The translations under genes were made by a program, and so were the position numbers. DNA of 64,000 bases from Cercospora beticola (lineage: Eukaryota > Ascomycota > Dothideomycetes > Mycosphaerellales > Mycosphaerellaceae), in the NCBI RefSeq assembly GCF_033473495.1, contig NC_088938.1, positions 1,674,001 to 1,738,000 of the forward strand, given 5' to 3'. Under the pieces are notes generated by a model. That model ran no database searches. It was not told the origin of the DNA and saw nothing but the letters and a program-made list of their open reading frames with translations. Each line of letters opens with the position of its first letter. Positions within the stretch are counted from its first letter, which is position 1. This document shows positions 41,877-54,123 of the stretch, piece after piece.

Positions 41877-42632
41877 TCACAACCCCATCTCACACATTTC
41901 CTTCTCCACCAACGGACCTCCCCGTAATTGAAAGATCTCACCCCACTCATCTCTGCAATAATCGAAGAAATTACACTGTCCAAGCGCACACGTATAATAC
42001 AGCGCTCTCGGAACTTTCGTCTTCTCTCCACAGACTTGCAAACGGCTCAGCTGAAAACCACCGCACCAGCATTCTGGGTTTGCTATATGGATCCCTCGCA
42101 TATCGCCGAAACAGACGAATCGATTGCACATCGGTTAAGTGTAGTATGGACGTCCTGCGTTTCCGTTTGGATTTTCTGCTTCTACGAATTGTTTCTGTGT
42201 GTATTCGCTGCAGTTGCCGCTGGGACAGGGTGGTGGATTGAGTAGGGCAGGATGCGGGTCGCGAGGATGCGTGATGATGTTTGTATCGGTTTGCCCATAT
42301 TTGATGTGCGGATCGCGAGGATTCATGATGGCATTTGTGTCGATTTCCTCATACTTAATGTGCGGATGGCGGAGATTCCAGATAGCAGTTGTATCCTCTT
42401 CCTCACATTTGATGTGCGGATGGCGAGGATCCATGATGGCATTTGTATCGTTTTCCTTACATTTGATGGTGGAATGTCTTGACGATGCGCTCTCGTTGAC
42501 GAGTTCCGACGAGAAAGCACTCATATTTGTGTCTTGAGAATAGGGATGAATCCGCTGGCGGGGTCTAGGACAGCTGTGGTTGCGATGTCTAGCCAGCCGA
42601 GGGGTACCGATAGCCTTTTGTTTCCAACCCAT
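41877..42632 (-). pseudogene. GRF-type zinc-finger protein interrupted by an in-frame stop
   Basis: One reading frame runs from the ATG at 42632 (or 42524) to 41877 with a single TAA at 42135-42137. Before the stop: a Ser-rich leader, four 18-residue repeats (IK..E.DTNAI..PR.PH), then CPSGNCSEYTQKQ and NPNGNAGRPYYT. After it, still in frame: CNRFVCFGDMRGI, NPECWCGG and LYYTCALGQCNFFDY. The parts form two successive GRF-like zinc fingers (C-x-C, GR-YYTC, C-x-FF), and the stop falls where the third cysteine of the first finger is expected. No intron could remove it without deleting conserved residues. Either the gene is newly inactivated, or the base call is wrong, or the two halves are separate short proteins. 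GRF fingers bind single-stranded nucleic acid. Confidence 0.65.
42261..42476 (+). repeat. coding minisatellite, 4 x 54 bp
   Basis: Four units start at 42261, 42315, 42369 and 42423, each opening GCG(A/G)G(A/G)... and ending near ATGTGCGGAT(G/C). On the minus strand they encode 18-residue repeats in the GRF-type gene. The unit length is a multiple of three, so copy-number change keeps the frame. Confidence 0.9.
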
Positions 42633-42821
42633 GCAACTTTCGGAGCCCTGTCTACCATGGGTCGTACTCTGGTTATTAGGTGCTTACGGGTAGGCGGAAA
42701 GGGCACTTCGCAAATCGCAACACGAACGTGAAAGTTCAAAATACCAGAGATCGCGATCATGTCGCGATGCACTGGTATATAATTTTGTCATCAAACAACA
42801 GAGCTACTTAACTAGATTGAC

Positions 42822-44256
42822 TTACAGCCTGCTCTGGATCTTCTCTGGAGTATCTCCAAGAGCATACTGCACGGAAGCCTTGTAACTCCTAACCTTCTCT
42901 GACTCCTGCATTGAAGGTGTCTTGGCCGCAGTCGCTGGGTTGTATGTCCACGCTGTGCCCTTAATGGCTTCCGCATCGGTCAGTTTCTTGTTGGGCTTTC
43001 CATCAGCACGCTTGTAGACATTTACGACAACGCATCCACCGAGACCGAGATTGTGTTGGAGGGCTGCCCTCGTATCGACATGTCGGGTGTTGGCCCAGCC
43101 ACGAAGCTGCCATGTGAGCTCTGCGCATTGTGCGAGGCCTGTGGCGCCAAGTGGATGTCCTTTTGAGATAAGACCGCCAGATGGGTTGATGACTGGACCT
43201 TTGCCGCCGAATGTGATATCTCCATTTCGAACCATTTCATGAGCTTTGCCTTCCTCGCAGAACCCCAATCCTTGAATGAGAGCCATTTGGTTCGCCGAGA
43301 AACAATCGTGAAGTTCGCAAACCCCGATGTCTTTTGCGGTAATACCGGCTTCCTCGTAGGCCATTCTCGAAGCTCTCTTGGTCATGCCGTAACCAACGAG
43401 GTCCATGGCGCTTCTGGAGAAGAGAGTATCGTCATCCGTCTGCAGCTGCTGTCCGGCCATCAAGATGGCTTGCTCCCAAAGATGTGGTCTCTTCTCCTTG
43501 ATGAAACGTTCTGACACAACAACGGCGGCTCCTGCACCGTCGGATGTTGGACTGCATTGCAGCTTTGTAAGTGGGAAGTGAATCATTGTGCTGTTCTTGA
43601 TCTCGTCCAGTGTGTACTCTTGTCGGAACTGTGCGTATGGGTTATTGACCGAGTGCTTGTGGCTAATGCGGCCAATCTCAGCAAAGTCATCAGCTGTCGC
43701 GCCGTACCTGCCACAAGTCAGTCGTTGTTTCCAGCACTGCGTAGCTGAGCTGAACCTACAGCTTCATGTACTCTCTTCCAGCATTGGCAAAGTATTGTGC
43801 GTTTCGCGGGCTGTCGTGCGCCCCGTACTCCTCCTCCATTACCTGAGCACTCAGTTGCATTGGTTCAGGGCGATCCTGGAATCCGAGCTTGATTGAGCCC
43901 GGCTGCATCTGTTCAAATCCAACGACCAAGACGCAGTCTGCGGCGCCTGATCGCACCATGGTCCTTGCCATGTGAAGTCCTGTCGAGCCAGTGGCGCAGG
44001 CATTGTTGGTGTTGTAGATGGGAATGCCAGTCATGCCGAATTGGTAGAAGACGCGCTGTGCTGAGCAGGTGGGGCCAATGCAGAAGCATCCGACTCCCAA
44101 ATCAACGTCGTCGTAGTTGATTTGCGCGTCCAACATGGCCTTGACGCCGGCCTCGAAGCCCATCTCGACATATGAGCGGGTCTGTCTTGGCTTGATGAAC
44201 TGAGTGAGACCCACGCCGAGCACGTAGGCGTTTTGCTGGGGCTTCTTGATCTCCAT
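42822..44256 (-). CDS. peroxisomal thiolase, sterol-carrier-protein-x (SCP-x) type
   Basis: Exons 43760-44256 and 42822-43707 with a 52-bp intron (GTAGGT, CTGAC branch, GGCAG) give 460 residues. Thiolase landmarks: YNTNNACATGSTGLHMA with the nucleophile Cys, GVCELHDCFSANQM, NPSGGLISKGHPLGATG, and HNLGLGGCVVVNVYKR with the second active-site Cys. This matches the N-terminal thiolase domain of SCP-x; no SCP2 domain is attached. The C terminus ends in SRL, a PTS1 peroxisomal signal. Role: 3-ketoacyl-CoA thiolysis, probably for branched or long-chain acyl chains in peroxisomal beta-oxidation. Confidence 0.93.
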
Positions 44257-46272
44257 GGTGGCGGTGTATGAGGATGTGGTATCTGTGGTCCTTTGTCTCG
44301 CAATCTGAGCTGACAGGCGATGTTATGTGCTGGCTAGAAAATGTGTCGCCAACACTGACAAGTAGAGTAGGGGACGAGCTCCCCTCGGCTGAGCTCCGCA
44401 CGGGAACTTTGTTGCATGGCCGAGGTTGATGAACTTTGTGCGACGTTCTGTGTCGATTTCTCATCAATTGTGAGCACTAGTCCTCGTCGGTAACGACCCG
44501 TCCGACGTCAGGCGCAGCATGATTTGTGCTGCTCGACGCTTGCCACGGTTCTGCACAGTGCAGTTCTGAGGAAATAACAAGGAAATAACCGGTGTCAAAT
44601 TATCGCGGTAGTCTTGAGCACAGCAACACCAACACGTGTGTCAGCTTACGCGCCTCCCCACAATCCCCAGAAATGCCAAGGGCGGCTCTGGCCGTGACTA
44701 CGTTCGTTCCTGCTTCTGCATCTGGGCCATAATATATGAACTGTCTTGGGACGCCAGTAGCATAGCGGACGACATGTGGTGACTTTGAGCATCGAGTATC
44801 AGCAACGATACCAAAATTTGATATCCTCATTCCAGCAAATCTTTCCTCGAGCCAATCGTTAAACACATCTTTCTATGACAAGAGGAACAGATGCCCGGTG
44901 TGAAATAGTAGGTCATGGAGTCAAAGGCTATCAACGCCGATGCTGTCGACAACACTCAGTGAATGGGAGGAAGGACAGATGTCTGACCTAAGAGCACTGC
45001 AACAATGCTGAAGGAAAAGGGGCTATTTTCGAGCATCGATAGGCGTAGTGCATGTAGGTCACATGCATCAGTGCCATTCATGCAAGTTGATACTCGTAAG
45101 CATCAAACCGCTACTGGCCACGAGACCTGGCTCCGCTCTTGCTCTCTTCCAAGTGTTGCGAGCGCAAAGATGGCTGGCAGATGAGACTCCTGCAGACACC
45201 CCTTAGCGTCCTGTACTCAAGGCACTCATAGCGCCTATGATTGAGATGGAAGCAGCCGCCAGAATGGAACTGAATGCACCTCGTGCACTAGCCGCCCACA
45301 GTTTGGCAATGGGTTGTGCTGGATATGGCTGGACAGATCAGCGAGCGCAGGTGGCAAGATACCTGTCTGATACATCCAGCCATGATGAAGCGGAGTTGAG
45401 CTGAGGCGGCAGTTGGGAAAGGTCATCGATGGAAAAGTTGGCCACTACACGCAAGAGAGTCTGCACGAATGCTCCAGTCTGACGAGGTCCTGGAGAGCGA
45501 GCCATCGCAACTCGCTTGACATTCTTGACCATGCATACACGGCGGCTGTTGGCGTACCGTTGTTGATGCATATGCAGATCGGGAAGTAGTCGACCATCTG
45601 TAGTCAACCACTTACAGATAGGAACATCGCTTGCTCTGCAAATCTTTGGCCAACGTCTATACAGTAGTCTGAGACTCATGTAGACAGCCACTAGAGGACC
45701 AGAGCTTGTTGGCAAGTCAAATGCATTCGCCAATGGCGGCAGCTAGGCCTGCCACGTTCGCATCTCGCGGAAAGCGGGATTGCTCATCCGGTGAGGTGAC
45801 AGATTCTCGAGCGATGCAGAATTTGAGATCCATTTGTGGATACGACTCATGGTCACGCGGACATGCACTGGCGTGCCATAGTATACAGCGAATGCGGTCT
45901 CTTGCTGATAGAAGGGTCCTGCGGTGGCTCGGGAGTCTGGAATCGAGGCGGGACAGCAACGGCAAACGGCATCTGCAAGGCGACAGCCCCGTCAATGCAT
46001 CGCTCGCTAGCATACATGTATTTTGAGGGTCCGTACTTCTGTCATCTGAGGGCGGTGAGATGGAATCGCGTTGGGTAAGTGCACATACGATGATACGAAA
46101 CATGCTTGAAGTGAGGTGGAGGCGGATGTAACTGAGGCAAGGTCTTGGCATTGGAAGATTCCCGAAGGAAGGTGGCGCGGGGCAGGCAAGCAACGTCGTG
46201 ACGTACAATAGCACACTTCGTCCTTCGTCTGCCACCGTCGACAACGACTCTACGACTGTTCATCAACACACC
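44257..46272. other. 2-kb gene-poor stretch
   Basis: Upstream of the thiolase and of the GHITM-like gene. One possible isolated exon, about 44650-44863 on the minus strand, is framed by an acceptor (TCATAG) and a donor (GTAAGC) and encodes about 72 residues of ordinary composition, but I could not join it to start and stop exons. The rest looks non-coding. Confidence 0.5.
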
Positions 46273-47295
46273 ATGGCCACCTTTATCGCGCGGCGACCGT
46301 TTGCCCTCGCGTCGGCGCTTGCCAAAGAGCTGCCCGCCCCTCGAACCGCATTCCGCTCCTTCCAGACGGCGGCGAAGCCTCAATACCAGCAACCGCTGAC
46401 CAAGCAATTCACGCCGCTCCAGCAAAGCGTCATCCGCTCCGCCTTCCAGCAGTCCTCCCGCCGTACCTACCAGACCTCCGCGCCCGCCAACCCTCTCGCA
46501 CAAGGCAACCTCACACAGCGCCTGATCTATGGCGGTGCCATCTTCGGCGGAACTCTCCTGGCTATCAATCTGGTCTTCAACCGCGAAACCCGTGAAGATG
46601 GCGGCATGCCACCATATGAGCGCGCATACCTCAATGAGACCTTCCTCCACACCGGCTTGGGTATCGGCATCATCGGTGTTGCTGCCCGCGCGCTGCACAT
46701 GAATGGCTGGAGTTATCGCTTGATGAGCGCCAATCCTTGGTTGGTGCTCGGTGTTGGACTCGTGGGATCAATTGGTACAATGATGGGATGCTACGCCACC
46801 AGCCCGGATAACTACGTCGTCAAATACGCTCTATGGGGAGGCTTCAACTTGACCCAAGCTGCTCTGCTCTCGCCCATGCTCTTCTTCGCTCCTGGCATTC
46901 TCGCCCGCGCTGGTCTCTACACTGTCGGTATGATGGGCTCCATTGCCTTCGTTGGAGCTACTGCCAAGCAAGAGAAGTACCTGTACATCGGTGGTCCTCT
47001 GCTTGCCGGTGTCGCTATCGTCGCTCTCTCCGGTCTGGCTCCCCTCGTCCTTCCAGCTACCGCCACCCGCGCCCTGATGTGGACGGAGAACCTCTGGCTG
47101 TACGGCGGTCTGGCCGTCTTTGGTGGCTTCACCCTTTACGACACGCAAAAGATTCTCGCGCACGCACGCATGGCTGAGCAAGGCCGCTTCAGGAAAGATG
47201 CCGTGAACGAGTCCATTGCCCTGGAGCTCGACTTCATCAACATCTTTGTCCGCATGGTGCAAATTCTGGCCATGCAACAGGGAAGGAGAAAGTAG
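46273..47295 (+). CDS. mitochondrial BI-1-family membrane protein (GHITM/MICS1-like)
   Basis: Single exon, 340 residues from the ATG at 46273 (an upstream GTG-started extension is ignored). Residues 1-70 are Arg/Gln/Ser rich, almost without acids, a mitochondrial presequence (ARRPFALASALAKELPAPRT). Then seven or so membrane helices: RLIYGGAIFGGTLLAINLVF, FLHTGLGIGIIGVAARALHM, WLVLGVGLVGSIGTMMG, ALLSPMLFFAPG and AGLYTVGMMGSIAFVGA. Towards the end LYGGLAVFGGFTLYDTQKIL is the BI-1/GHITM signature, with SIALELDFINIFVRMVQIL. In animals GHITM/MICS1 keeps inner-membrane cristae and cation balance; the same site is expected. A 400-residue open frame on the other strand is a shadow. Confidence 0.9.
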   Translation: MATFIARRPFALASALAKELPAPRTAFRSFQTAAKPQYQQPLTKQFTPLQQSVIRSAFQQSSRRTYQTSAPANPLAQGNLTQRLIYGGAIFGGTLLAINLVFNRETREDGGMPPYERAYLNETFLHTGLGIGIIGVAARALHMNGWSYRLMSANPWLVLGVGLVGSIGTMMGCYATSPDNYVVKYALWGGFNLTQAALLSPMLFFAPGILARAGLYTVGMMGSIAFVGATAKQEKYLYIGGPLLAGVAIVALSGLAPLVLPATATRALMWTENLWLYGGLAVFGGFTLYDTQKILAHARMAEQGRFRKDAVNESIALELDFINIFVRMVQILAMQQGRRK

Positions 47296-47851
47296 GCGAG
47301 CACTCTCTGAAGTGCGAAAGGAATCAACATAAAGACAGAATGTGATATTAGCGGCATGACCTGACGCGGCGTTTCTGGATATGAACGCCACAAAAAGACC
47401 TCTGTGGAGGACGGAAAGGATCTTTGTTTCCTGTGTATCAGTAATAGCTATCATGTACAGACAACCATAGTTTCTCAGCTCCAAGTGCACGACCCTGGAA
47501 GCGAGTTCCTCAAAGTGGAGAATTGTCATAGCTCCCATGCTCTGCAAACAGCCACGGGAACCACAGCATTGACGAAGTCCGTCGCCAAGTCCATTCGCAG
47601 TATCTAGAGATAGCAGAAGAATGATCTCTTCTACCCGGATCGCAGGCCCGTTTAACCCGGAATCCCGTCGTACTGAAGAACCACAGTTCGGCGAACCACG
47701 GTGAAGCAAGCGTGTGGCTGGGGAGCTGCACGTCAGCCAGCCCTGCTGCAGCTGTAGGTTCAAGTATGTACTGCTCCAGCTGTACCATGGGCACTTACAT
47801 TGTGGCTTTGATGTGCTACCTGCTCTTTTGTAATATGGTTGCAGGATCTGA

Positions 47852-48054
47852 AGAAGTGGGCGGCAGGATTTGTAGACAAGGCGCCTTGGTTCAACGCCAC
47901 ATTTGTTCCGCTTATCAAAAATGTGCAGCGCGACGAGCACAAGAAAATCGTTCGGAGATGTCCTTGCGGTCTCGAATTCTTTGATCGTTTTGGGCCGGTG
48001 TCTTGTGGGAAATGCGCAATGAGAAGGAGCCATGGCTATCTACCAAGTCGTTGA
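47852..48054 (+). other. possible 3' exon of an unresolved small gene
   Basis: An acceptor (GGTTGCAG) is followed by an open frame of 66 codons encoding DLKKWAAGFVDKAPWFNATF, then HKKIVRRCPCGLEFF and CGKCAMRRS, a possible zinc pair of C-x-C and C-x2-C. A plausible upstream donor (GCT/GTAGGT near 47752) keeps the phase, but I could not find a convincing start. A second frame through the same DNA is also open. Treat as a weak candidate. Confidence 0.25.
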
Positions 48055-48428
48055 TCGACCAACGCAGCCTCCTACCACTACGAATTGCCAGTTTCTGTTC
48101 GTAACTGGCCCTACGCTCTCAGAAACTAGCTTAAGACCGCATCATGCACGGCACACGGTACACCGGTGAATACCATCATCGTTAGGGAGAAATAGAATTC
48201 CAACCACTTTACACGAGATTTCCGCGGCATCCAACCCTCGCACGAGGTATGACCCTCCAAGCTCTGGCACCCTACTGGATGTCCGCATTCTGTTTCACTG
48301 CCGGCCGGCCACGGACCTCACTTGTCACATGGTTGAACTCTCCAGCCAACCAGTAGGTCGGCCCCCAACACTGACTGGGCAGCTTCTGGTACAGGACTAA
48401 TCCATGTCTGCATATAAGCACGTAATAT

Positions 48429-48680
48429 ATGATTGCCACGCTGTCGCTAGCTCTTGCAGCAGCAGCATTAGTACGCACGCAATGTGCACGTGTCACTAAT
48501 AATGACGAGTGTATCGATACATGCAATCGTTACTGCTGCAGAAATATGCCGCCAAGTGTTGGTCCTCCGATTCACGAGACTCCAGTGGTCAAAAGGGTTC
48601 GATTTTCGTCGACGCGGCTGTGGTTGAAGACTTGTCGATTTGCCGTTGAAGGGCGCCCGGATCGGTGGTTGTGTGGCTGA
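48429..48680 (+). CDS. possible small secreted cysteine-rich peptide
   Basis: An ATG-started frame of 83 codons in the gene-poor block. The first 18 residues (MIATLSLALAAAALVRTQ) look like a signal peptide; the following segment has CIDTCNRYCCRN, and two more cysteines come near the end. It shows no similarity to the trio at 5.3-7.4 kb beyond size and cysteines. A TATAAG lies only about 11 bases before the ATG, too near for a usual promoter, which counts against it. Could be chance. Confidence 0.3.
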   Translation: MIATLSLALAAAALVRTQCARVTNNDECIDTCNRYCCRNMPPSVGPPIHETPVVKRVRFSSTRLWLKTCRFAVEGRPDRWLCG

Positions 48681-51600
48681 GTGATGTACTGAGACTGTGG
48701 TACGCTGGTACGGCTTGGCCGAAGGAGTACCATTCTTTTGTGCTTCTGCTTCCGTGCCTGCTGCCCCAGCACTTCGGACTACTATTTCATGTCCGGGCCC
48801 ACAGCGCCGGCAAGCTGGAGCACCAAGCCATCCACTTCACACACAGTCAGTAACAGGGTGCACTACAGTGCATAGAGAGGGGTCCGCGATCGTCGAGCTC
48901 TGCGATAGCTCTCGAAGCTCGTTTCCTGACAGACTTCCCGTTATACGCTTTCTAGTGGTGTGCTGTGCCGTGCAGATTCGTGGCTCGCACGCAGTCTCGT
49001 TTCTTGTGACATGTTTCTTACCCTGCGTCAGAAGCAGTCACAGCCGATGACAGCTAAGAGGTGACTGGCTGGCCGGTTCCAGGTTTCACATTACGCACTG
49101 CTTGTGCAATCCTACAATGTGGAAAGTCTCCGAGGTCCGGAGGGTGTGGTCGGCTGCTGGGTGGGTGGGTGGAAACGGCTCAGGGCAATGGCAGAAACAA
49201 ACAAAGTGCTGGAGCCGAGATCTGGTCTGACTACAAATACGTATTGTGTCTCCTGTGTGATGCCTTGGAATGGAACATTGGCCATGCGCAAGTACTTTTC
49301 ATGGTCATCCTAGTGGGTGTCTGCAGAATGTTCTGCTCGAACCAACAAGTTGTTCGACGTTGGACACGAATGGCTTCTTCAAGCCTGTGTCCGATCATTC
49401 TCCTGCGCGTCCATTAGGAACCGGCTTCCCGATGGTCCCTTTGCAGAACGTATTCGGTGGCTGAGACCGCGTAGCCTCTTGTCTGCTCACTTTCCTGGCT
49501 GAGAGTTGTCGACAATGCTGGAGCTCTAGCGGGAGACCGCATAATGTTTCGGATGGACATGAGAACACAATTTGGTGGATGGTTTCCCAGAGTATTGCTG
49601 ATGATGGCCAAATTGCAGCCAAGTCCGCCATGACTCCTTCCAGTGGGAGGGCGATAGATGACGCGCCAGAGGGAATTGCATGCCTCAGATTGGACCATCC
49701 AATATCTAGAGGATGCTCAATGCATCGTCATACCTCTCGCATTGCTGTTCTGCTGCATCGTCAAGTCTGGATCACAGATTCTCCAGCACAAAGCCTCGAA
49801 CAATAGAGACCGCCTCTCGAGCTCTCCCAGCACCTCACTCGCTCAGTCTTGTTGGAACGCTAACGGCTGGCCACACGTGCATGCGTCCGCGCGCAGCCAC
49901 GCACCGCGCTTGTTTCAGCTATACATACCTATCACGATTCCTTTTGATGACCAGAAAAGTCTGTTGATCAACCGAGTGCCAATTTCACCAAATTGCCATA
50001 GCTCGTGCATCGTTCGCACTCGCGTGCGCCGCACGTTGTGCTGCCGCCGATAGGTCTGAAATGAATGCAGGCGATGAAAGTCAACCTCGTGCAGCGAATG
50101 CCTCCTCTCCATTCGAGAGAGCTAGCAGACGGGCATTAGTGGATGTCTGCGTTTTGTTTCAGTTCTTGGGAAATTGAGTGAGGATCTGTCGGTCGTATGG
50201 TCGTGCAGTTGTCAGTGCGGCGGGGTGGATGTGAAGTATGTGATGGGCGGTGTGCGGTGCGCGAGCAAGTGCAATCGACGTGCAAGAGCGACATGCACTG
50301 CATGGGACGGCAATCGCCAGTGCTTCCAGCGGTGCTTTCCTTCCACTCTTGTGTTTTGTAACACAATACATGTATCGACATATCGCAAAGACCAGCATGA
50401 CGTTTTTAATACGCACCCACAGTCAACCTGCTGCTCTGATCTGATCTTTCCAAGCCAGCTTCGACCGACAGCCGGCCACCGACATCTGTGCCATTTGAAT
50501 AATTTTTGGGAGGCTTCAAAGCCATGCGCGGAAGTTCAGCGTAAGTTTATGAGGCACTCATATGCTTCGCACTTCAAAGTGAATGCCGTGCTGCTAGCGC
50601 TCTAGCTTGTGGCGCTTGCTGAAAAGCAAGACAGTCAGTTGTCGAGCTTGCGCGGACGCCAACGGCTGTCATGTTCTTGCGCAACTGCCGGTAGTCTAAG
50701 CACTCGAGTGTCGACGTTTGCGAGTCGCAAGACCGAGCAAATGCTGAATCAAGGTCAAGCCGGTGAAGTTTGGCAGGGAACCTGGTCGGACTCAGCATCC
50801 TTGGTGGTACTTTTTGTCTTGCGTTGAACCACTTGCACTATCCGGGCTCGTGCCATTGCTGGATGCACAATTTTATGACTGGCTGGTGGCAGCTTCGTGA
50901 GTGGCGGACGCCAGCGGCTGTCCTTGGAATGCTTGACTGCGAGCCCAAATAGGGCAATCCGTACGGAGCAGCTTTCCAGTCTCCCTAGGTTCAGCACAAT
51001 CGTCACGGAACGTGCGAGATGGCCAATGCTCTGTTCGAAATGCGCAGCGACGAGCTGTGACTTGCTGAGACAAGTCGTCAACTAGTTCATGTCGCAGGGT
51101 GGCGTCTTACTTGTGGGCTACTGGAAGTTACATTGATTGCCCTGCTACACTAGTGAGCTGTCACTATATGCCCGGCAGACGAGGCATCAGAGGCGTGGGA
51201 GAGACGTGCAACGTTTGTTGTGCGTTGATGCATTCGCCTAACAAGTTCTGTCCTGCCTGCACAAGAGACACATGTCGGCAGTCGCCTTGTCTCAAGCTTT
51301 GCCAGGCCAAAAGCGCTGACATTGCATAGGTCAGCACTCTTTGGCATCATAGCATCACGCCCAGTGTCGCCCGAAAAAGCCACGTCTTCGCCGTCGGCCA
51401 ACACTCAAGATAAACTCACCACGCGTGGTGCAACATTTCCAAGAGACACTCGTATCCAAATACCTGCGCTTCGTGCTATTCGTCCTCCGTGTACAGCACG
51501 CTCTCGCACGCTAGCGGGTGACCGCTTTTGCTCATATATCTGGTAATCTAAAGCGAAGTCTGACCAGCTCAAGCAATATGGAAGACCCCGGCATAGGGCA

Positions 51601-54123
51601 GCAGCATATATGACCAAGGCTATGCTGCCCGAAGATTGATGAAATACGAACCTCGCAAGTCTGGTAGCATAGATGAATATGAAGTCAGTACCAGAGATCC
51701 CGGCCTCCAAAACAGGAATCTGTTGCGCCACGAAGAATAGCCTCAGGCAGGTGAGAAAAAGTCTTGCAAGAGCTTTCGGTTTCTTTGGACTGCTGCTTCT
51801 CGAGCACCACGGAGTCTAGCGGAAGGACGCATTTTGCACCCGGGATGGTAGACTAATGTCTCCGAAGACATGGTATGGGCAATATAGCGGCATCGTGGAG
51901 ATTGCATGCGGTGCATGGCAGACCATGGGCGATGCAAACACGCTGCGGACCTCCCACGGTACGAAAGCTCATGGCCCCCATAAGCGCGACGTCAGCGGCG
52001 ATGCCTCCGTGGCCGGTGTTTGGTCATGATGCCTGCTAGCCGGAAGAAAGTTACCCGATGCCATGGTTACATCGCTGTCAGCGGAAGGCCTCACCACGAC
52101 CTCGATGGTTGTACTGAGCTGCAGCGAAAAGATACTCAGGAGATTTCCGTCTTTCTCAGCGGATGAGGCTTGAGTGACGTTGGTGCGAGCGAGCAGCTTG
52201 ATCGACACCTTGCTGACGAGGGAGAAGAGACCGGGTACGGAGTCGGAGAAATTCACCTCGGCATTACTGTGGTTGGCCGAGTCACCCGATTCTGTGGATG
52301 TACCGGTAATCACGGCTCAATTTATGCCACATCTCAGGCCCGAAGTTGCGTTGACTGCAATGGGCAAGCCACTGGATCACGATTTCTCGACGTCTGGTCA
52401 TCATCAGCTGACAGCGACGAGGTGCAGACGGGATAGCGCTGATCAGCGACCCAAGAACTGCCTTCCTGCAGGCTCGCTAGACGCAGCCTGATGACCGCCT
52501 GGTCCGCCAACAATCCGCACATCTTGGAAGCAGCAGATCATGCACGATACGGGACGATTGACAAGCTCTGCATGTACAGGCCCATGCAGCGCGCCGTCGT
52601 GGCGAGCGCCAGCGCACAGGTTACCGGGACCCGCCTGGCGAGAACACTGAAGATTCCAACCCAAACAGGCACCTGAAGTTGCATTTGAGTGCGGCGCTTG
52701 CAGAGTCCCCTGGTCTGCCTCGTGTCTCCCGCCACGGCAACGATGGTCATTTGTTACCTTCCCTTGTCCCAAATGCGGTCTTTAGCAAGCGTCGAGCCTC
52801 GGTCTTGCGAATGAAATGGCCCACCGAGTCAATAACGCTGCTTGGACGCGATGGATCTGCTGGGAATGCTTGCGCTTAGCGCGGGAGATATATGCGCTGG
52901 CTCTGGACTTCACTTCTACTTCGCTACCAGAATTCTGCGTATCTGCGTCCACCCGCTGGCCTCGCGAGAAGATGGACGAATGCGAGGCGATGCCTCCGAG
53001 GCACCTGTGGTTCGTGCGATCTCTCTTCAGGCATCTACTCTTTCCCCGGCTTCTTTGCTGCGCGTACTTGGCAGCAGGACCGATTTGCCAGACTCGGTGC
53101 CACGTCGGCGGTGGAGCAGGTCCAGGTCCGGCCCATTTTGTGCAGTTCAGACCATCTATGCTGAATATCCAATGTCACCTTTGGTGGTTTGAAGTTTGCC
53201 AAAAAGCCCTCTTCCTTGTTCAAAAGGCGACGAGCAGAATGGAGACGATTTCACTGTGATGAGCGCCCACATCCCTTCCGTACTGACCTTCATCTCGAAA
53301 TTGCTGGCAGTATTTTACCCCTCCTCTTATGTTTCCTGTCCTATGCAGATGTCAGAACCCGACTCAACTTTTTCTTACACTGCAGTCATGATACTGGCAC
53401 AGCAGATCCCCGGGTCACGGCGAGGTTTTGCTCGGCGGCAGTTCTGAGGCCTTGCCCATACTTTTTCCCAAAGGACCGCACTATGCTCATCATTAGGCAT
53501 AGGCTACAACGCGTGGTCAAGAGCCCACGTGTGGGCATGGTGCCGCCCTTCCACGTCCGTCGACAGCAGAGCTCACGCAAAGCGCGGAGCAACTCTTTCG
53601 CAATTTGTTCAAATGGGCAGTCATGCCTTAGGGGTAACTCACTCACATGGTTCATGATCTTTCCTGGAAGTACATCGTTGTGATACTCTTACCACAATCT
53701 CAGGGACTCCGAATGACAGATCCCCTCTGCTTCAAAGGGGCCCGGTGACAGCCCACTGACCTCCGAGCAGCCCTCATATTACGACTATTGGGGCGACTGG
53801 TGTTCGCGCGCATCTTCATCAATCAGCGCTTCATCGTCGCCTAACGATGGGTCTACGCCGCGAAGTCCTTGATGTCGCGCGGACAATGCTCTGTCGCAGG
53901 CATCCGGGTCACGTAAATGAGACAGTGTCTGGCGAGAGCGACTACGACAAAGCAAATTTTCATGCGGCGGGCTTCTGTCTCTGCCATTTGGTCTCAAATG
54001 GTCTTGACTTTGAACTTCAAGATGTTATAATAGTTTGTAGCAGGAATCCCTCTGCTCTCGCACTAACAACACCAACGCAAGTTCATACATACCTGTTCTC
54101 CTCTTGCTCACAGACTTCCAATC

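Larger units (their letters stand above)
47296..54123. other. 6.8-kb gene-poor block
   Basis: The largest gene-free stretch of the window. Many overlapping short frames, none with a conserved domain; possible exceptions are the secreted peptide at 48429-48680 and a C-x-C/C-x2-C frame near 47852-48054. No long inverted or direct repeat, tRNA or transposon protein was recognised by eye. Confidence 0.55.

Noticed and set aside
46831..48033. 400-codon minus-strand open frame
   Set aside because: Most of it is antisense to the GHITM-like gene; no domain, leader or splice logic.
48590..48612. GGTTCGA motif resembling a tRNA B box
   Set aside because: No matching A box or cloverleaf arms could be drawn around it.
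48277..50160. Short similar stretches near 48280 and 50150 (both read KQNADI on the minus strand)
   Set aside because: Only about 25 bp match and the flanks do not; likely chance.
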